Assembly (NCBI GenBank): GCA_020848905.1
Contig: JADLHG010000045.1
Coordinates: forward strand, 62,001-126,000
Source: Deltaproteobacteria bacterium
GTDB lineage: Bacteria > Myxococcota_A > Polyangia > GCA-2747355 > JADLHG01
Direction: 5' to 3'
DNA length: 64,000 nt
Both the position numbers and the translations under genes were made by a program. The notes under the pieces were generated by a model. It was not told where the DNA came from. It ran no database searches and saw nothing but the letters and a program-made list of their open reading frames with translations. The first letter of the stretch is position 1, and each line of letters starts with the position of its first letter. Below are positions 22,739 to 31,609 of the stretch, piece after piece.

Positions 22739-24181
22739 CTACTGCACCGGTCTGAAGAGCTGACCCGCCGGGAGATTCGACTTGGGAAGCGGCGGGCAGC
22801 TTCTTCCCTTGCCCAGATCCGGCGACCATACCCAGTCCGTGACCACCACCTCGCCCGCGGGGACGGCGTCGCCGCAGGCGCTATGCAGCTTCAGCTTGGC
22901 GCGACGCTCGAGCTGCAGGGTCTGGCGGTAGAAGGCGCCAAACTCCTTCGGCAGGATGCGCACGGCCATCGAGAGGCTCTTCGAGTCGGACGAGGACACG
23001 GAGCCCTGCACGTCCATGCCGAACTCGGCGTTGAGGCGTGCGACCTTCACGTCGAAGCCGCCGCCCAGGCTGCCGCGCACGGAGAAGGCGCGGTTGAGGG
23101 TCTGCGTGCTCTGCTCGGTGTAGCTCACGTCGAGTCCGATCGGTCCGCCGGGCAGGCAGCCCGTCACGGGGACCGGGTCGAAGCTGCGCACCACCTCCGC
23201 GCGGCCGTCGTAGTCCACCTCCACCGGCGACCAGACACGCAGCGGGATCGTGCGGCGGGCCGTCTGTCCGCGGCTGTCGATGGCCACCACGGTCATCGCG
23301 GCGTCGTAGGACTCCGTCGTCACGGAGGGGAGCGGGGCGGTCGTGAGCTGCGTCAGGCCGAAGAGGCGCTCCGCCGCGGCGGGGATCGACGCGAGTCCGG
23401 GGTTGAAGCCGCTCTTCACGACCTGGAGCTTGCGCGCGGCGCCGGCCCCGAGGACGCTGACGGAGCCGTCCAGCACGTCGTCGATCAGGCTGACGGGGCC
23501 GCTCTTCGGGAAGAGGCCCGCGGGGTCCACGGCGAGCTGGTCCGAGAGGAAGCCCGTGATCTGGAAGTGCTCCTTCAGGAAGGAGTAGACGAAGCGCAGC
23601 GGGGCGGTGTTGGTGCCGTTCTTTAGGCCCACCGCCTTGAGCTCGAAGACGAAGGGCGAGCTCTCGGTGGTGTCGGTGATGCCCACGCGGCAGCCGGAGC
23701 CGGCCGGCCGCATCTGGCGGATGATGATCGAGGGGAGCACCTGGAGCTGGGCCGGGATGGGCTCGGGGGCCTGTTTCGTCTGGCCGTCGCGCCCGATGTT
23801 GATGGCCCGGATGTGCCCGCGGAATTGCCCCGTGTCCTCGGCCGACGAAAAGGGGATGTTGGGTCCGAAGGTCCAGCTCACCATCCCCTGGTTCACGAAG
23901 CGGGGAGCCGCCTCGAGACGGACGGGATAGGACTGCCCCGAGGTGGTCAGATACGTGCCCTCGAACATCAGGCGCGTGGTGCCGATGCCGGGGTCGGCGA
24001 AGCCCTCTCCGAGCACGCTCAGCTCGGCTCCCGCCGAGATGGAGGTCGGAGCCACCATGCGCAGGACCGGCTGCGGGAGCTCGCGCACCGGAAGCGGCGT
24101 CTCCTCGATCAACTCGGGTTCGCTGCCACACCCCACCACGCCGACCAGCAGGACCAGGACTGCTTTCACATGTGAGCGCAT
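22739..24181 (-). CDS. Large lipoprotein of the GGPIG/SVSSS family, copy 1
   Basis: A 480-residue lipoprotein (lipobox Gly-Val-Val-Gly-Cys). ATG 24181 gives the compact signal peptide; an ATG at 24232 adds 17 residues but has no ribosome binding site. The N-terminal 200 residues look beta-rich and IPT/TIG-like, opening with APTSISAGAELSVLGEGF. The C-terminal half holds the motifs shared with its paralogue at 27523: CLPGGPIGLDVSY, VSSSDSKSLSM, a FYRQ segment and TDWVWSPDL. I recognise no described family for that half. It is an outer-membrane or surface lipoprotein by signal; its function is unknown. Confidence 0.78.
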   Translation of the reverse strand: MRSHVKAVLVLLVGVVGCGSEPELIEETPLPVRELPQPVLRMVAPTSISAGAELSVLGEGFADPGIGTTRLMFEGTYLTTSGQSYPVRLEAAPRFVNQGMVSWTFGPNIPFSSAEDTGQFRGHIRAINIGRDGQTKQAPEPIPAQLQVLPSIIIRQMRPAGSGCRVGITDTTESSPFVFELKAVGLKNGTNTAPLRFVYSFLKEHFQITGFLSDQLAVDPAGLFPKSGPVSLIDDVLDGSVSVLGAGAARKLQVVKSGFNPGLASIPAAAERLFGLTQLTTAPLPSVTTESYDAAMTVVAIDSRGQTARRTIPLRVWSPVEVDYDGRAEVVRSFDPVPVTGCLPGGPIGLDVSYTEQSTQTLNRAFSVRGSLGGGFDVKVARLNAEFGMDVQGSVSSSDSKSLSMAVRILPKEFGAFYRQTLQLERRAKLKLHSACGDAVPAGEVVVTDWVWSPDLGKGRSCPPLPKSNLPAGQLFRPVQ

Positions 24182-24513
24182 TCGGTCAGCCTTGCAGGCG
24201 GTTGTACTCGCCCGAGGTACTACAAGGTTCATACCAAGCGGGAGAGGTCATAAGTTTCTGAAATCATGAAGAGGGAGATCTAGCTCGACGTCCAAAACGC
24301 GGCATGTGGCCACCAGGGCTGCCGGGCCAGTTGACCCGAGCGCACCGACGGTGACGGCTCGGCGGTGTCGGGACGCACGCCAGAGGCGAGTCGGTCGCCG
24401 AGAGCGAGGGCCCACGAGCGAGGGCCCACGAGCGAGGGTGCGGAGGTCGAGGGGGGTAACGGGGCCCGCTAACGCGCGGGGAGGGATCCGGACGTGGATT
24501 CCGAAGAGACGTG
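24182..24513. other. 332-base intergenic gap in the minus operon
   Basis: This gap separates the 977-residue protein gene from the downstream lipoprotein gene. It holds the small tandem repeat at 24402-24438 and a short AT-richer patch at 24245-24300 that could carry a promoter, but I see no convincing -35/-10 or sigma-54 site and no open frame worth calling. Confidence 0.5.
24402..24438. repeat. 14-bp tandem repeat, 2.6 copies
   Basis: The unit GAGCGAGGGCCCAC occurs at 24402-24415 and 24416-24429, followed by a partial copy to 24438, inside the gap between two minus-strand operon genes. It is probably a slippage product. Confidence 0.7.
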
Positions 24514-27447
24514 TCAGTTCACGAAGTCCGGAGGAGTCAGGCCACCCGCGTGACCGCCGCCCTGCGCCATCCCGCCCTGCATCCCGGGTCCACCGCCCTC
24601 GGCCTGCTGCCGGCTCTGGAGGTACTTGTCCACCGACGGTCCGAAGGCCTGGAGGTCCACGGGGGGCGGCGCGCCGCCGTGGCCGTACTTGATCGCGCGG
24701 TACTGATCCACCGTGAGGAACTTGGGCACGCTGTAGAGCACGAACTTGGCCAGCTTGAACGGGAAGCTGATCACCGCGCCCGGCAGCCCCTTCACCCAGC
24801 CGATGAAGCCCTGGTTCCCGCGGGAGAGCTTCACGAGCTGGCCCTCGACGTGGTCCAGCTTGCGGCTGGCGAGGCCGAGCTTGAGGCCGTTACGCAGTCC
24901 GAGGCTCACGCCCTGGCCCGCCCGATCCGCCGCCTGCCCGCGCTCGAGGGCGGCAAGCATGGTCTGTCCCACCTCGGACTTGCTGATGTCGGAGCGAACC
25001 TGGCGCGCGATGCGAAGGTAGCGGGCCGCATCGGCCGGCGACATGCCGCGCATCTGCGCCTGCTGCGGGTGGTCCACGATCCAGGAGGCGATGTTCGCCA
25101 GCTTGCTGACCATGTTGAGCTGGGCGACGGCGTAGTCCTTCTCCATCTGCCGCACGTCCTTGTCGCTCCACTTGAAGGCCGCGGAGGAATGGTCGGCGCG
25201 GTCCATCGCGAAGCTCTGCTTGAGCGTCCAGGCCAGCGCTACACCCTCGGGATCGCCGATCTCGCGCGCCTTGCTGATCGCGCGGTTCACGCCGTTGCGC
25301 CCGAAGAGGCCCTTGGTCGCCCAGAACTTGGAGGTCTTGTACTTCATCCAGGTGCGGAGCCCCGCCTTGCCCAGGTGATTCAGGCCCCGGCCTTCGGCCT
25401 CGAGCATGAGCAACCGGTAGGTGAGCATGCCGGCGGGACCGTGCCCCATGGAGCTCGCCGCGGTGGCCACGAGCTCGCGGTTCAGCTTGCCCTGGGCGCG
25501 GCCCGTGGACCCGAAGACCGTGCCGGCCAGCATCGAGGCGATCTTGCCCACCGGACCTCGCCGAGCCGACTTCTGCTGCAGGTGGTCCAGGATCCGGCGC
25601 GCGTGGTAGTAGTTCGACCCGTCCCGCTCGAGGCTGGGCGACTCGGCTTCGACCTGCGCGTAGACCTGCTTGCGGACCTCCTGGATCGCCATCTCGCGGT
25701 CCTTCTTGTCCGCGGCGTCGAGCGCGGCGGGGGTCATCTTCAGCTTGCCGTCGGCGACGGACTGCCGGCGCGCCTGGGACTGCCCGGCCAGCGCCTGCTC
25801 GACGTCGGGGGGAAGCTGGCCGGCGTTGAGCATGGCGTCGAACTGCTGCACCTGCTTGGTGTACTCGAGCTGCGCGTTGCGGATCTGCTGGTCCGTGGCA
25901 GCGGTGCGCTCACCGTCGGGGTTCGCGATGCTGCCCTCGCTCATGTGGATCGCATCGACGCCGATGCGCTGCGCGCCGCGCCGCATGACCCAGCGGGCGA
26001 TGCCGAGCTTGATGCGCGAGATGGGGCCCTTGCCTTCGTGCTGCTGCTCGTAGGCCTGGAGGAGCTTGAAGGCCTCGCCGAGCTCGCGATTGCCCACTGC
26101 CTCGCGGATCGCGCCGAGGGAGGCCTTGCGCGCGGGGGCCGCGGGGGGCTTGCCGGCCTGGCTCGACTGCTCGGGAACGAGCTCCGCGTCGGGCGACTGG
26201 CCGACCGGCGCCTGCGCCTGGTTCTGCCGCGCCTGCTGCTGTCCCGGCGTGAGCTGCTCCACGGCGTCGCCTTCCACCTCGGCCTCGGGCGCGAGCGCGC
26301 CGCCTTGCTGAGTCGCCGCCTGGCGCGTCTTGCCCTGCTGCAGGTCCTGCGCGGCGCGCTGCACCACCGCGACGTCGGCGAGGCCCGTGACCTGCTGCTC
26401 CTCCGCGTGGATGCCCGAGCGGAGGGCCTTGCGCTGGTTCTGGAGGTTCGCGGCCTTGGCCCGGAGCTGCGCCGCGACGGTCTTGTTGCCCTTCGCGTCG
26501 GCGGCGGCGGCCTTGGCCAGAATCCCCTCGCGCTGGATGCGAAGCATATTATCGGTGGCGCGCGCCTGCGTCACGCGCAGCGCCCGTGCCCTGCGCGCGA
26601 GCGCCGGGTCACCCGTCTTCTGGGCCTCGGCCTCGAGGCGAGTGGCCTCCGCCGCGGCGTCCTTGCCCTTCAATCTATAGAAGTCGAACTCGCGAGAGGC
26701 CTGGCGCCGGTCCACGCGCGGCGTGGCGGCATCCACGAGCTGGTGCAGCTCTTCCTTCGTGGTCTCGCGCGTGGTCTGCCGCGGAGCCTGCCCCTGCAGG
26801 CTGGCGCTCTGCACCACGGGGCGCGTCTCGATGGCCTTCTTGACGGGCGTCACCTGCTGCGTCTGCCGCGGCTGCACCTGCTGCACGGGGGCAGGGCTCG
26901 CCAGGCGGGCTGACAGACCATCCGCCTCCTCGATGAGCGCGGCAGCCTTGAGCGGCTCCGCGAGGGCGAGCTTCATCGCCTGCCGACGGAGATTACGGAT
27001 CTGCTTCTTGACCTGATTCTTGCTCTGCGGCGTCGTCGCGACGTGAACCGGGGCGGCTTGCCCGTGAGCCTGCGGGGCCGGCGTGCCGGCCTTCGCGTGC
27101 TCGCTGGCCTTCGCGGCGCCCTGCTCGAGCGCGTTCGCCTGCTTCCACAGGCGCGCGGCGGCTTCGTGGTTGCCGCCCGCCTTCGCCTGCTGCGCCTGGT
27201 GCCGAAGGCCGCTTGCCTCCGCGCGGAGCTTATTCGCCTGCGACCAGTAGAACTGCTTGGCGTTGCCGTGCTTGGCGAAGAAGTCCTGCTGCTTCTGCGC
27301 CACGGTCAGCTGATGCTGCCGCCGAGCCTGGTAGTCCACTCCGCCGCGGGGCCCGCCGCGAGCCATGGCCCAGGAAGGAGCCAGGGCGAGAAGTGCCGCG
27401 AGCAGCAGGTGCGAGAGGCGTAGCGAATGGGAACGTCGCAGCATCAT
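24514..27447 (-). CDS. Exported 977-residue Gln/Ala-rich helical protein, unknown function
   Basis: A signal peptide (cleavage near Ser-Trp-Ala-Met-Ala) is followed by about 400 residues of Gln-, Ala- and Lys-rich, probably coiled-coil sequence. A more compact helical region follows (about 480-940, with motifs such as YHARRILDHL and ASSMGHGPAGML), then a Gly/Gln/Met-rich tail. Two hydrophobic helices near residues 900-930 (around GAVISFPFKLAKFVLYS) could insert in a membrane. AGGAG lies about eight bases before ATG 27447. It sits between two paralogous lipoproteins in one operon, so a structural or scaffold role in the same envelope complex is inferred. I recognise no family. Confidence 0.78.
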   Translation of the reverse strand: MMLRRSHSLRLSHLLLAALLALAPSWAMARGGPRGGVDYQARRQHQLTVAQKQQDFFAKHGNAKQFYWSQANKLRAEASGLRHQAQQAKAGGNHEAAARLWKQANALEQGAAKASEHAKAGTPAPQAHGQAAPVHVATTPQSKNQVKKQIRNLRRQAMKLALAEPLKAAALIEEADGLSARLASPAPVQQVQPRQTQQVTPVKKAIETRPVVQSASLQGQAPRQTTRETTKEELHQLVDAATPRVDRRQASREFDFYRLKGKDAAAEATRLEAEAQKTGDPALARRARALRVTQARATDNMLRIQREGILAKAAAADAKGNKTVAAQLRAKAANLQNQRKALRSGIHAEEQQVTGLADVAVVQRAAQDLQQGKTRQAATQQGGALAPEAEVEGDAVEQLTPGQQQARQNQAQAPVGQSPDAELVPEQSSQAGKPPAAPARKASLGAIREAVGNRELGEAFKLLQAYEQQHEGKGPISRIKLGIARWVMRRGAQRIGVDAIHMSEGSIANPDGERTAATDQQIRNAQLEYTKQVQQFDAMLNAGQLPPDVEQALAGQSQARRQSVADGKLKMTPAALDAADKKDREMAIQEVRKQVYAQVEAESPSLERDGSNYYHARRILDHLQQKSARRGPVGKIASMLAGTVFGSTGRAQGKLNRELVATAASSMGHGPAGMLTYRLLMLEAEGRGLNHLGKAGLRTWMKYKTSKFWATKGLFGRNGVNRAISKAREIGDPEGVALAWTLKQSFAMDRADHSSAAFKWSDKDVRQMEKDYAVAQLNMVSKLANIASWIVDHPQQAQMRGMSPADAARYLRIARQVRSDISKSEVGQTMLAALERGQAADRAGQGVSLGLRNGLKLGLASRKLDHVEGQLVKLSRGNQGFIGWVKGLPGAVISFPFKLAKFVLYSVPKFLTVDQYRAIKYGHGGAPPPVDLQAFGPSVDKYLQSRQQAEGGGPGMQGGMAQGGGHAGGLTPPDFVN

Positions 27448-27522
27448 TTCGATCGTCTCCTAGGCCTTCTTCCGGGTGCGCCCGCGTGGCGACAACTCCA
27501 GTGGCCGGGTATCCAATATTCC

Positions 27523-28947
27523 CTACAAGAACTGTTCCGCCTTCGGCAGCCGGCTCTCGGGGGCACACGCCGGTCCGGTAGCCAGCTCCGGCGTGAAGAC
27601 CCAGTCGGTCAGGATCGCCTCGCCAAGCTCCACCGACGCGCCGCACTTGTTGCGGCCGATGAGCTTGGCGATGCGGTAGAGCTTGGTGACCTGGCGGTAG
27701 AAGATGCCCCACTCCCCGGGCAGGATCTGGCCGCTCATGTCGAGGCTGTTGCTCTTGGAGCTCGAAACGCTCTCGGAGACGTCCGTACCGAAGCCGGCGT
27801 TGAGGTGCGGCTGCCCGATGAAGGGGTTATTGGGCGGCAGACCGATATTGAGCCCTGCTTCGGCGTGCACCTGCAGCGAGACGCTCTTGTGCCGGGTCTC
27901 GGCCTGGTCCTCGCGGTAGCTCACGTTGGTCCCGATGGGGCCGCCGGGGATGCAGTCGCTCACCTTGCGGGGCTCCTCGCGCTCGGCGATCTTCACGCTG
28001 CCGTCGTAGTGCACCTCGACCTGCTGGAAGACCTCGACCGGGATGGCCAGACGCGCCGCCTTCCCCGAGGCGTCCACGGCGGCCACGGCGATGCTCGCGG
28101 TGTAGCTGTTGCCCGCGCCCGGCACGGGCTGGGTCTTGATCTCCTTGACGGTCATGTCGCCGAGGAGGTCGTTTCCGATCTTGGCCAGGAAGTGCCGGCT
28201 GCCGGTATCCGCCACGGCGGAGGCGGTGCCGCTCATGACCTGCTCCTCGAGCACGACGGCCCCCTTGTCGGGGACGATGCGGCTCGGGTCGAAGGAGCCA
28301 TAGCCTTTTACGATCTTCCATTGATCGGGCTGGAAGGCCCAGGTGAAGGTCAGGGGAGCGTCCTTCGTGCCGGCGCGCAGCCCGAGAGCGTCCACCATCA
28401 CCGTGAAGCCCGTGTCACCCAGCGTCTCGCCCACCACCTGCTGGCAGGCCCCCGTCGTCGGGCGAACGAGGCGCGGGATCAAGGAGGGCCGGATCTGCAC
28501 GCGTACCGGCAAGGGGTCCGAAATCTCCTGCGTTCCGTCGGCGGCGGCGTTGATGACCTGCACCTGACCGAGGAAGTAGCCGAGGCGGTTACCGTCGGGA
28601 TGGAAGACCACGTTGGGCCAGAGCCTCCAGGAAAGACGCGTTCCGTTGGCCGGGCGCACGGGCTTCTGGATGTCCACCGGCGACTGCCCGCCCCGATCGT
28701 CGAAGAAGGTGCCCTTGAGCACCACGATGGCGCGCCCTTTTTCCCGCGGGATGAAGTCGTTTCCGAGGAGCAGGAGCTCGTCCCCGACGGCCATGTCGCT
28801 CGGCGAGGCCACGTGGAGGCTCGGCTTGCGGTTGACCCACGGCGCGGGGGCGACGGGGTCCGGCTCGTGGGCCTGCGGACCACCCACGCTGCCGCCAAGG
28901 CCGCATGCCGTCAGGGAGAGGGTCAAGCCTGCCAGGGTCGCTCTCAT
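27523..28947 (-). CDS. Large lipoprotein of the GGPIG/SVSSS family, copy 2 (operon leader)
   Basis: A 474-residue lipoprotein with a short signal and lipobox Leu-Thr-Ala-Cys, the first gene of the minus-strand operon. GGAGGA stands five bases before ATG 28947. N-terminal beta-rich region: SPSDMAVGDELLLLGNDF resembles the IPT-like opening of the paralogue at 22739. Shared C-terminal motifs are CIPGGPIGTNVSY, VSSSKSNSLDM, FYRQ and TDWVFTPEL. The paralogue lies two genes downstream with the 977-residue protein in between, so the pair probably arose by duplication within the operon. A sigma-54-like promoter sits 40-55 bases upstream. Confidence 0.8.
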   Translation of the reverse strand: MRATLAGLTLSLTACGLGGSVGGPQAHEPDPVAPAPWVNRKPSLHVASPSDMAVGDELLLLGNDFIPREKGRAIVVLKGTFFDDRGGQSPVDIQKPVRPANGTRLSWRLWPNVVFHPDGNRLGYFLGQVQVINAAADGTQEISDPLPVRVQIRPSLIPRLVRPTTGACQQVVGETLGDTGFTVMVDALGLRAGTKDAPLTFTWAFQPDQWKIVKGYGSFDPSRIVPDKGAVVLEEQVMSGTASAVADTGSRHFLAKIGNDLLGDMTVKEIKTQPVPGAGNSYTASIAVAAVDASGKAARLAIPVEVFQQVEVHYDGSVKIAEREEPRKVSDCIPGGPIGTNVSYREDQAETRHKSVSLQVHAEAGLNIGLPPNNPFIGQPHLNAGFGTDVSESVSSSKSNSLDMSGQILPGEWGIFYRQVTKLYRIAKLIGRNKCGASVELGEAILTDWVFTPELATGPACAPESRLPKAEQFL

Positions 28948-29267
28948 CGATGTCCTCCGAGGATCCGTCGCCACGGGGTCTCCTAAAGCAAGCCATGTGC
29001 CTGGCCAGCGCCCTTGCCATGTGCCCAGATTCCGGCCCCTTGTGCTGTGGGTGGGGTACGGTGGCCCGGCGTAGGGGGCGAGCGCAGACCCCACTTCTGG
29101 CGGATCGAGTGGCCAGCTGGGTGGCGACCGGCGGAGCCTCCGGGACCTAACCGGCCGAGGCCAAAGGGACGAGTCGGGATCTCACGGCGGCCACTCGGTG
29201 AGCCACCGCCGAGGTGTGGGATCTCAAACTGTTGATTTTTCTTGGCGCGGCTCGGGCCGCTTTGGCT
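28948..29267. other. 320-base divergent control region between the two halves of the duplicated locus
   Basis: It holds a good sigma-54-like promoter for the minus operon (28987-29002) and a weak sigma-54-like match for the plus-strand cassette (GG 29244, GC 29256). A near-direct repeat of GCCATGTGCC lies at 28992-29001 and about 29018-29027. No open frame here looks coding. Confidence 0.45.
28987..29002 (-). promoter_or_regulatory. Candidate sigma-54 (-24/-12) promoter for the minus-strand surface operon
   Basis: Read on the minus strand, AGGCACATGGCTTGCT matches TGGCACGRNNNTTGCW at 10 of 13 informative positions, including GGCAC and TTGCT, with exact GG-N10-GC spacing. The predicted start is about 28976, 29 bases before the ATG at 28947. 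Confidence 0.58.
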
Positions 29268-29867
29268 ATGCTGCGCCCCGTGCGGTTCCGATCTGCGCTG
29301 GTGCTCGGCGCTCTCGCCGGGTGGGTTCTCTGCCCCGGCTCGGCGTGTCAGTTCTCGACGGAGCCCCCGCCCCTGCCGGGCGCGCCGGCGAGCTGCGGCG
29401 ACGGCCATTGCGATCCGCTCCGCGAGAGCTGCGGCAACTGCCCGACGGATTGCCCCTGCTGCGCCGCCGCGAGCTGCGAGGGCTCTGTCCCCGGGGTGGA
29501 GGCCTGCGTCGGCAAGCCCGACGGGAAGGCGGTCCAGCTCGGGGAGTACGCCTCGGTGGAGGTGGCGCTCGGATCGGAGATCACCGACCTGCCTGGGGAC
29601 GACCTCCGCTTCGAGGGCGCGGTGGCGAGCGCGAGCAACGTGGAGGTGGTCGGCTGCCCTCTCGGGTCGGGCGGCACCGGCTCTTTCGAGGTCTGGGTCA
29701 GCGCCGACGGGCGCGACTACAAGCTCGCGGGGTTCTGGAGCCAGAAGGACCGCGCGGTGGACCTGAGCTGCGTGCAGCTCAAGACGGCGCGCTGGGTGCG
29801 CATCGTCGGGCAGCCGGGGGCGCGAGGGCAGCTCGACGCCGTGATCGCCGTTTCGTGTAGCCAATGA
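29268..29867 (+). CDS. Cassette 2, gene 1: secreted Cys-rich protein with discoidin-like beta domain
   Basis: A 199-residue exported protein with a hydrophobic signal; the Cys at Gly-Ser-Ala-Cys is a poor lipobox, so lipidation is uncertain. A Cys-rich segment (about residues 40-75) precedes a beta domain with VWVSADGRDYKLAGFW, ARWVRI and LDAVIAVS. It corresponds in position and features to the protein at 18207. GTG at 29280 is an alternative start. The TGA overlaps the ATG of the next gene by four bases, indicating translational coupling. Confidence 0.75.
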   Translation: MLRPVRFRSALVLGALAGWVLCPGSACQFSTEPPPLPGAPASCGDGHCDPLRESCGNCPTDCPCCAAASCEGSVPGVEACVGKPDGKAVQLGEYASVEVALGSEITDLPGDDLRFEGAVASASNVEVVGCPLGSGGTGSFEVWVSADGRDYKLAGFWSQKDRAVDLSCVQLKTARWVRIVGQPGARGQLDAVIAVSCSQ

Positions 29868-31609
29868 GCGGGGTCGGGGAGGCTCGGCGCGTGCGAGGGT
29901 GGGGCCCGGTCGCAGCTCTGGCAGCGCTGCTCCTCGTCGGAGCCTTCGGTTCGCGCGCGTCGGCCCAGGAGTTCTTTCCCGTCAGCACCGTGGGCTTCGG
30001 GGAGGAGCTCACGGCCATCGGCATCAGCCACCGGGACCCGAACTTCGTCATGATCGGCACGTCGATGGGCAAGCTCCTGCGCTCCGTCGACAACGGCCAG
30101 ACCTGGCAAGAGATCATCGTCACGCCGATGCGCACGCTCTTCTACGGGCGCGAGCGCAGCCCCGACCCGCGCATGGAATACGCGCTCGGGCTGCCGGGGA
30201 AATCGCCGCACCTTCAGCGCTGGCTGCGCCAGCAGGGGCTGCACACCTCGGGGATCAACCTGCAGCAGCTCCTCGTCCAGAAGGGCGAGAAGAGCGTGAA
30301 CGTGAACTGGATCGAGGTGGACTGGCACGACGAGAACCGCGTGTGGGTCGGCACGGTGGATGGGCTCTACCTCTCGGTGGACAAGGCGCGCAGCTTCCAG
30401 CGCGTCTGGCAGGGCAAGGCCGGCCAGGCCGAGCGCATGGTGACGAGCGTGGTGACCGACCCGTCGAATCCGCGGCGCTTGCTCGTCGGTACGGCCCAGG
30501 GGCTCTTCATCTCCGAGGACCGGGGGCTGAGCCTCGAGAAGGACATGAACTACTACATCCACGATTCGTACATCCGCGCCCTCTATTTTGACCGGCAGCA
30601 GGCGGGGCTCGTGCACATGGCCATGGGCGGCTCCGCGATGGCCAGCCCCGACGGGGGCAAACACTGGATCACGACCCATTGGGACACCTGGGGGCCGCGC
30701 GCCGACGCGCAGTGGATCAGTCTCGGGCCGAACAACGTACGCCTGATGGGCACGCGGGACGGTTTCTTCGCCTCGTGGCAAGGCGGCGAGATGGGGACCT
30801 GGAAGCGCCGCGGCCCGCGCTTCGTCGGGCAGGTGGTGACCTCGGTGCAGGCCACGAGCACGGCGAACTACTGGTATTGCACGACCGACGACGCGGTCTG
30901 GATGACCGACGACGCGGGGACCGAGTGGCGCAAGGTCATGCACCTCGGGGCGAAGGAGATGGCGCGCCGGATCCTCGCCTGGGACAACGATCCGACCCAG
31001 CTCTGGGTGCTCACGAATCGCCGCATCTATCGGCTGCGCACGCTGACCCAGATGCGCCAACGGCTGGCCGCGAGCCGCGTGGACCACCTGCGCGGGATGC
31101 CGTCCCTGCAAGACCTCTGGAAGAAGGTGGCCAAGCACAAGAAGCTCGACTTCGCCGACATCCAGCGCTACCGCAACCGGGCGCCGTGGGCGGCGATGCT
31201 CCCCGAGTTCTACCTCGGGGCGCGCTACACGAACGGGATCGACACGGTCTCGATCCGGGCCTTCCCGCACCTGCACTGGCCGTGGAGTCACTTCTACCGC
31301 CTCGGCGAGCGGGGCCTCGTGATCGAGGCCTTCGCGATGTGGGATCTGACGCGCTTCATCTTCGACCGACGGCAGATGCCGCACTTCGGTCGCGTGGACC
31401 GCACGTTGACCTGGCTGCGCGACGAGCTCTCGGAGCGCGTGGCGCGGCTCTACGTGGAATACAAGCAGCTCGTGAAGGCCGAGGCCTTCGACCCGCCGCG
31501 AAGCGAGCTGGCTCGCGAGTTCAGGCGCATTCGCCTCCAGGAGATCGCCGCGTTCCTCGACGCGGTGAGCGGCGGTTACTGGAGCCAGGTTACGGGAGGT
31601 GTTCTATGA
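29864..31609 (+). CDS. Cassette 2, gene 2: BNR-type beta-propeller protein with helical C-terminal domain
   Basis: This 581-residue exported protein (signal region about 10-30) is a shorter paralogue of the protein at 18739. The propeller spans about residues 35-390 with repeat turns such as SVDNGQTW, SVDKARSF, SEDRGLSL and TDDAGTEW; TSGINLQQLLV matches TSGINIKQTLL of the paralogue. The C-terminal domain (about 440-581) carries AMWDLTRFIFD, a DPP turn and QEIAAFLDAVSGGYW. Both propeller proteins therefore end in the same domain that forms the small third protein of each cassette. Four-base overlaps with both neighbours make a tightly coupled operon. Role unknown. Confidence 0.82.
   Translation: MSGVGEARRVRGWGPVAALAALLLVGAFGSRASAQEFFPVSTVGFGEELTAIGISHRDPNFVMIGTSMGKLLRSVDNGQTWQEIIVTPMRTLFYGRERSPDPRMEYALGLPGKSPHLQRWLRQQGLHTSGINLQQLLVQKGEKSVNVNWIEVDWHDENRVWVGTVDGLYLSVDKARSFQRVWQGKAGQAERMVTSVVTDPSNPRRLLVGTAQGLFISEDRGLSLEKDMNYYIHDSYIRALYFDRQQAGLVHMAMGGSAMASPDGGKHWITTHWDTWGPRADAQWISLGPNNVRLMGTRDGFFASWQGGEMGTWKRRGPRFVGQVVTSVQATSTANYWYCTTDDAVWMTDDAGTEWRKVMHLGAKEMARRILAWDNDPTQLWVLTNRRIYRLRTLTQMRQRLAASRVDHLRGMPSLQDLWKKVAKHKKLDFADIQRYRNRAPWAAMLPEFYLGARYTNGIDTVSIRAFPHLHWPWSHFYRLGERGLVIEAFAMWDLTRFIFDRRQMPHFGRVDRTLTWLRDELSERVARLYVEYKQLVKAEAFDPPRSELAREFRRIRLQEIAAFLDAVSGGYWSQVTGGVL

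Noticed and set aside
24511-26913. An 800-codon plus-strand frame opposite the 977-residue protein gene
   Set aside because: Shadow composition (His, Arg, Leu and Val repeats), no signal or domain, and the minus-strand frame has a signal peptide and ribosome binding site.
29243-29258. Sigma-54-like site before cassette 2
   Set aside because: TGGCGCGGCTCGGGCC has the right spacing but lacks the TTGC core, and its predicted start would fall on the start codon. Left as a possibility only.
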